In this document: in pieces, positions 61,004-64,000 of the stretch | How positions within the stretch are numbered: position 1 is the stretch's first letter | Layout of the letters: each line of letters starts with the position of its first letter | Assembly (NCBI GenBank): GCA_964016875.1 | Contig: OZ024718.1 | Span: 3,849,001-3,913,000, forward strand | DNA from: Fallopia convolvulus | Taxonomy: Eukaryota; Streptophyta; Magnoliopsida; Caryophyllales; Polygonaceae | DNA length: 64,000 bases | Direction: 5' to 3' | Notes under the pieces: generated by a model | Seen by the model: the letters and a program-made list of their open reading frames with translations, nothing else | The model's database searches: none | Told to the model about the DNA's origin: nothing | Program-made: the position numbers and the translations under genes

Positions 61004-61822
61004 TGCCAGAACAAGGATTTGTTGTTAATAGCTTATCTTGCGACTTGCGAGTAAGCACCGAATGAATTCTTCCGTAATTCAATTAGATCGGGCGGGAATA
61101 AAAAAATGCAAGTGTAGCATAAAATAGCAAATTCCAAGTCTAACAACAAGTGTAGCCATTGCAGCCATTTTGTTTTGGTTGCTGTCTGAATCAATAAATT
61201 GAACCAATTCCCGCCCATTCTCTCTACGTTTGACCTTAGTCATCATCAGAGAAGGCGCCGATGACGATATTGAAGAACAAATACATGTATGATCTTGGTG
61301 TGGTTAAATACAAAATTTATAATTTATAAAAACTTAATTTATGGGAATTGATTTTCTGGATATTATTGCCTTTCATTACCAACCTGCCGTCTTACAGCAC
61401 GACGAATATTATAAATCATAAGAATTTAAAAAATATATTTGATTAAAATTAAATTAATTAAGATCACTACTTTTTGTTTGGTTGAATATAAAAATTCATG
61501 TGAATTTATTTACTATTACTATTATAATCTTTATTTATTAAAATCTAGAGTTTGATTAATGGACAAATAGGAAATTTACAATTTAAATATAAAACAGATT
61601 AAAGATATTTGAAAAAAGTGGAGGAATTTGATCTTACCCATCTAGGTAATTGTAATTCCTCCATTATGTAGGAAGTAAAAATTATGGGAATTTAACTTCT
61701 TGTGTTTTATCCATGAAAATGATTTAACTAAACACATATATTAAATGATACTTCCTGAGTTTTTCTAAATCATGGGATTTTAATAAAAAAAACCAAACTA
61801 AATGTTGGATTTATTCTACTAA
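61004..61822. other. Upstream flank of the PPR gene and MITE remnant
   Basis: The left part is the PPR gene's upstream region. From about 61430 to 61800 the DNA is a diverged relative of the MITE at 49904-50370, sharing AACTAAACACATATATTAAA and ATCATGGGATTTT text. Its outer ends are decayed. Confidence 0.5.
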
Positions 61823-62731
61823 GGCTTTGTTTGGCACACCTAGCTGGAGCTGGAATCTAGCTGAAGCTGGAAGTTGTAGCTGGATTTTTTATGGTAGCGG
61901 AAACTGAATTTATGAGCGGAATGGATAAAATGTGTTTGCCCCAAAAATGACCAAATTGCCCAAAAATGACCAAAAAATGACCAAATTGCCCCCAATATCA
62001 TAAAAAATAATGCCCCTCACTTGCATCTCACGTGACTTGTGAGCAGCCCCAAACCCCAATTCCACTCTTTATTTATGAGAATTAGGAAGAAGCAGGTTTT
62101 AATTAACCATTAATCTTACTACCAAAACTAAAATTAACCACATTAATATGTGAATCAACTCATACCTAATTAGCATCCTAATTGACGATGTCATCGTCAT
62201 CAGATTCCCAACTAGGACCTAGCTAAGCAATCAATATTACTGCTGTAAATTTTATTCACACACGACTCTCCGACGACGGCCATCACCAGGAGTAATGAGA
62301 ACGCCGACGACAACGATGGCGTGGGCCTCCCGCACCCATCGTTGGGGAGGTAATCGTCGATCTACTCTCTGACTCTGGATGAGTTCCAGAACACGATGTG
62401 CGAGAGCGGCAAGAACTTCGGTTCCATGAACATGGACGAATTCCTCAACAACATCTGGACCGCCGAAGAGAACCAGAATCGCCGCTGCTATCACCTCCAA
62501 GCTATTGAGGGGTATCGGGGGCAACAATTAGGGGAAATTGTGCAAGCTAGGGGGAGAAATCTAGCGTCTCAAGGAAAAGCTGGGGGGAGGAGGGGGACAA
62601 ATCGAGCGGGATTCCGCTAGCATGTCCCGCTTCCGCTAGAGCTACCCGCTTTGTGCCGAACGCTTGCCAAAGCTCCATCCGCTGCTGAACGCGCCCTCTC
62701 CCGCTCTGCCCCACTGCTGCCGAACGAGGCC
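61823..62731. mobile_element. Harbinger-like element carrying a bZIP gene fragment
   Basis: TAA duplications at 61820-61822 and 62732-62734 flank ends GGCTTTGTTTGGC and, reversed, GGCCTCGTTCGGC. The length is 909 bp. The interior 62200-62640 is GC-rich, unlike the AT-rich surroundings, and holds captured coding DNA (next entry). No transposase is seen, so it would need one in trans. Confidence 0.75.
62318..62485 (+). pseudogene. Captured ABI5/AREB-type bZIP N-terminal fragment
   Basis: The plus strand encodes LPHPSLGR, a stop, then SSIYSLTLDEFQN and CESGKNFGSMNMDEFLNNIW followed by TAEENQ. This is the conserved N-terminal phosphorylation region of ABI5/DPBF-type bZIP factors, which act in abscisic acid signalling. 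A stop replaces the Gln of the usual RQSS, and there is no bZIP domain. It is part of the Harbinger-like element, so a capture event is likely. A functional product is not supported. Confidence 0.85.
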
Positions 62732-62734
62732 TAA

Positions 62735-63934
62735 ATCGGAGCCTTCAAAATAGTAGGTTGGGGACTGCCTTAAGCGGGTTTAGCTTACTAAATCGGGCCT
62801 TCAATATTAGTAGGTTGGTGAACCCAACTACATGAATTTAACTTATTTAATGTGAGACGAAGCTAAACTCATTAAAGTGAATCTAATATTATTTTGATGG
62901 CTTAATAATATTTTTATTTATATAAATAAATAAATAGAATTATTTTAATTAGAATTATTCAATTTTAAAAATTATTTACAAAAATAGATAAAAGGGTAAA
63001 GATAATGTAAATTCTTATATTTTTTAATCAAATTAAATTCTTTAAAAATCATTTAAATAAAAAATTTAAAAGATAATTAATAAGAAAAGATGAATAAAGA
63101 TTGAAATTTTAAAGATAAAAAATCTTCTATATTTACATGAATAAGCTAAAAAGAAAATTAAGGAAAAGATAATATAATTTTTTCATAAAAAATCAATTTA
63201 TGCAAGTATTTATTTAGATATTGAATTTTTTTAATTTTTATTATAATTGTTTTAAAAAAATAGATAAAAAGGTAAAAAAAAATTTAATTAAAATTAATTT
63301 TTTTTTCACATAATTAAATAGAAAATAATTTAATTAAAAAACTAAATTAATATAAATAAAAATAAAATTTTTAAATATAAAGTGGAACCAAAATTAATAT
63401 AATAATTTTAAAAAATACAACTTTTATATATAGTTAATTAGTTATGGATGATCAAGTATAAAATACAAAATAAAAACATACCTAAAGAAAGGGCGAAATT
63501 AATTCAAATATTGCAACCTTTGAAAGGGTGTGTAAACGGTGACACAACCTTTAGGGGTGTGAATTCAATATCACGACCTTAGTTAAAATAGTGAAAACGC
63601 TATCATAAGCCCATCGCCGGTGCATAAATCGTATGAGTTGGATATCGGAAAATGATATGGCATGTCTAGGTGGCATAAAAAGTCATGTGAGGGGCATATG
63701 ATCATTTTATATTGTTTATTATATTTATCCCTTTTGTTTTTTAACATGATAAATTTAAAATTTTGAGCACTCTTTCTACCATTTTTATGCCTCATTCCAA
63801 GATTTTTTTTATATTTCAACTTAAGTTATGATCTGGGCAAAAAACAAACCAACACCTACTCATAAAACAAATAATTAAGATATATAACCTGGGTAAAAAT
63901 GAGTAACAACAATATAAAAAATGGACAATAGGAT
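62735..63934. other. AT-rich spacer
   Basis: Very AT-rich sequence without a supported gene. At 63515-63580 the phrase CAACCTTT..AGGG.GTG occurs twice with a spacing of about 30 bp. Confidence 0.4.
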
Positions 63935-63938
63935 AGTA

Positions 63939-63991
63939 TCATGTTTAAAAGCATCATTTTCCGATATACAAAATGATGCTTTTAAACATGA
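63939..63991. repeat. Perfect 22-bp hairpin
   Basis: The arms at 63939-63960 and 63970-63991 are perfectly complementary (TCATGTTTAAAAGCATCATT start), with a 9-nt loop. It could form a stem-loop in RNA, or be a foldback scar. The window ends just to the right, so context is missing. Confidence 0.9.
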
Positions 63992-64000
63992 CACTTGTTT

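Noticed and set aside
62252..62527. Minus-strand 91-codon frame
   Set aside because: Antisense of the captured bZIP fragment.
1..64000. CRISPR arrays, rRNA or tRNA genes
   Set aside because: No regular repeat-spacer pattern and no recognisable tRNA or rRNA sequence was seen; CRISPR is not expected in plant nuclear DNA.
1..64000. Metabolic gene cluster of F2KP, SnRK1 beta, calmodulin and CIPK
   Set aside because: Functions are thematically related, but spacing, orientation and separate promoters give no evidence of joint control; gene order alone is not enough.

Overview
This window reads as nuclear DNA of a flowering plant, most likely a eudicot. It is AT-rich, its genes carry many short introns with GT..AG borders, and every intact protein has close relatives in Arabidopsis-type genomes. 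Splice sites were placed by eye so that the reading frame stays open across each junction; every exon set given below sums to a whole number of codons.

Seven intact protein-coding genes are supported. They are the bifunctional fructose-2,6-bisphosphate enzyme F2KP (minus, 11609-1010, 23 exons), a SnRK1 beta subunit closest to KINB1 (plus, 15812-18693), calmodulin (minus, 22762-21206), retromer VPS26 (plus, 25448-29471), a calcineurin-B-like-interacting kinase closest to CIPK3 (minus, 44386-40802), 20S proteasome subunit alpha PAG1 (minus, 56121-51660) and an intronless DYW-type PPR protein (minus, 61003-59069). The partial exon at the left edge is tentative. Several of these genes touch energy or calcium signalling, but nothing in the sequence shows that their proximity is functional.

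Between the genes lies decayed and mobile DNA. At 11.8-14.8 kb there is a palindrome, a Copia integrase fragment split by a hAT-type MITE, a hAT transposase tail and a 594-bp non-autonomous hAT element. At 24.1-24.6 kb there is the tail of a LINE. From 30.4 to 40.4 kb the DNA is a patchwork: a possible pararetrovirus-like remnant with a promoter-like end, two fibrillarin-like pseudogenes in opposite orientation, a COI1-like pseudogene split by a Mutator-like element with an 11-bp target duplication, a hAT-like element next to it, and a stray copy of a CIPK exon. From 46.5 to 50.4 kb there are three MITE-type elements with recognisable target duplications. At 57.4-58.5 kb there is a broken TM9SF (EMP70/nonaspanin) gene. 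At 61.8-62.7 kb a Harbinger-like element carries a piece of an ABI5/AREB-type bZIP gene. The last kilobase ends in a perfect 22-bp hairpin.

No wholly new system was proven. The most interesting signals are the gene-fragment-carrying transposons (ABI5-type piece, candidate Pack-MULE), the inverted fibrillarin-like pair with a viral-type promoter next to one copy, and the duplicated kinase exon downstream of its parent gene.
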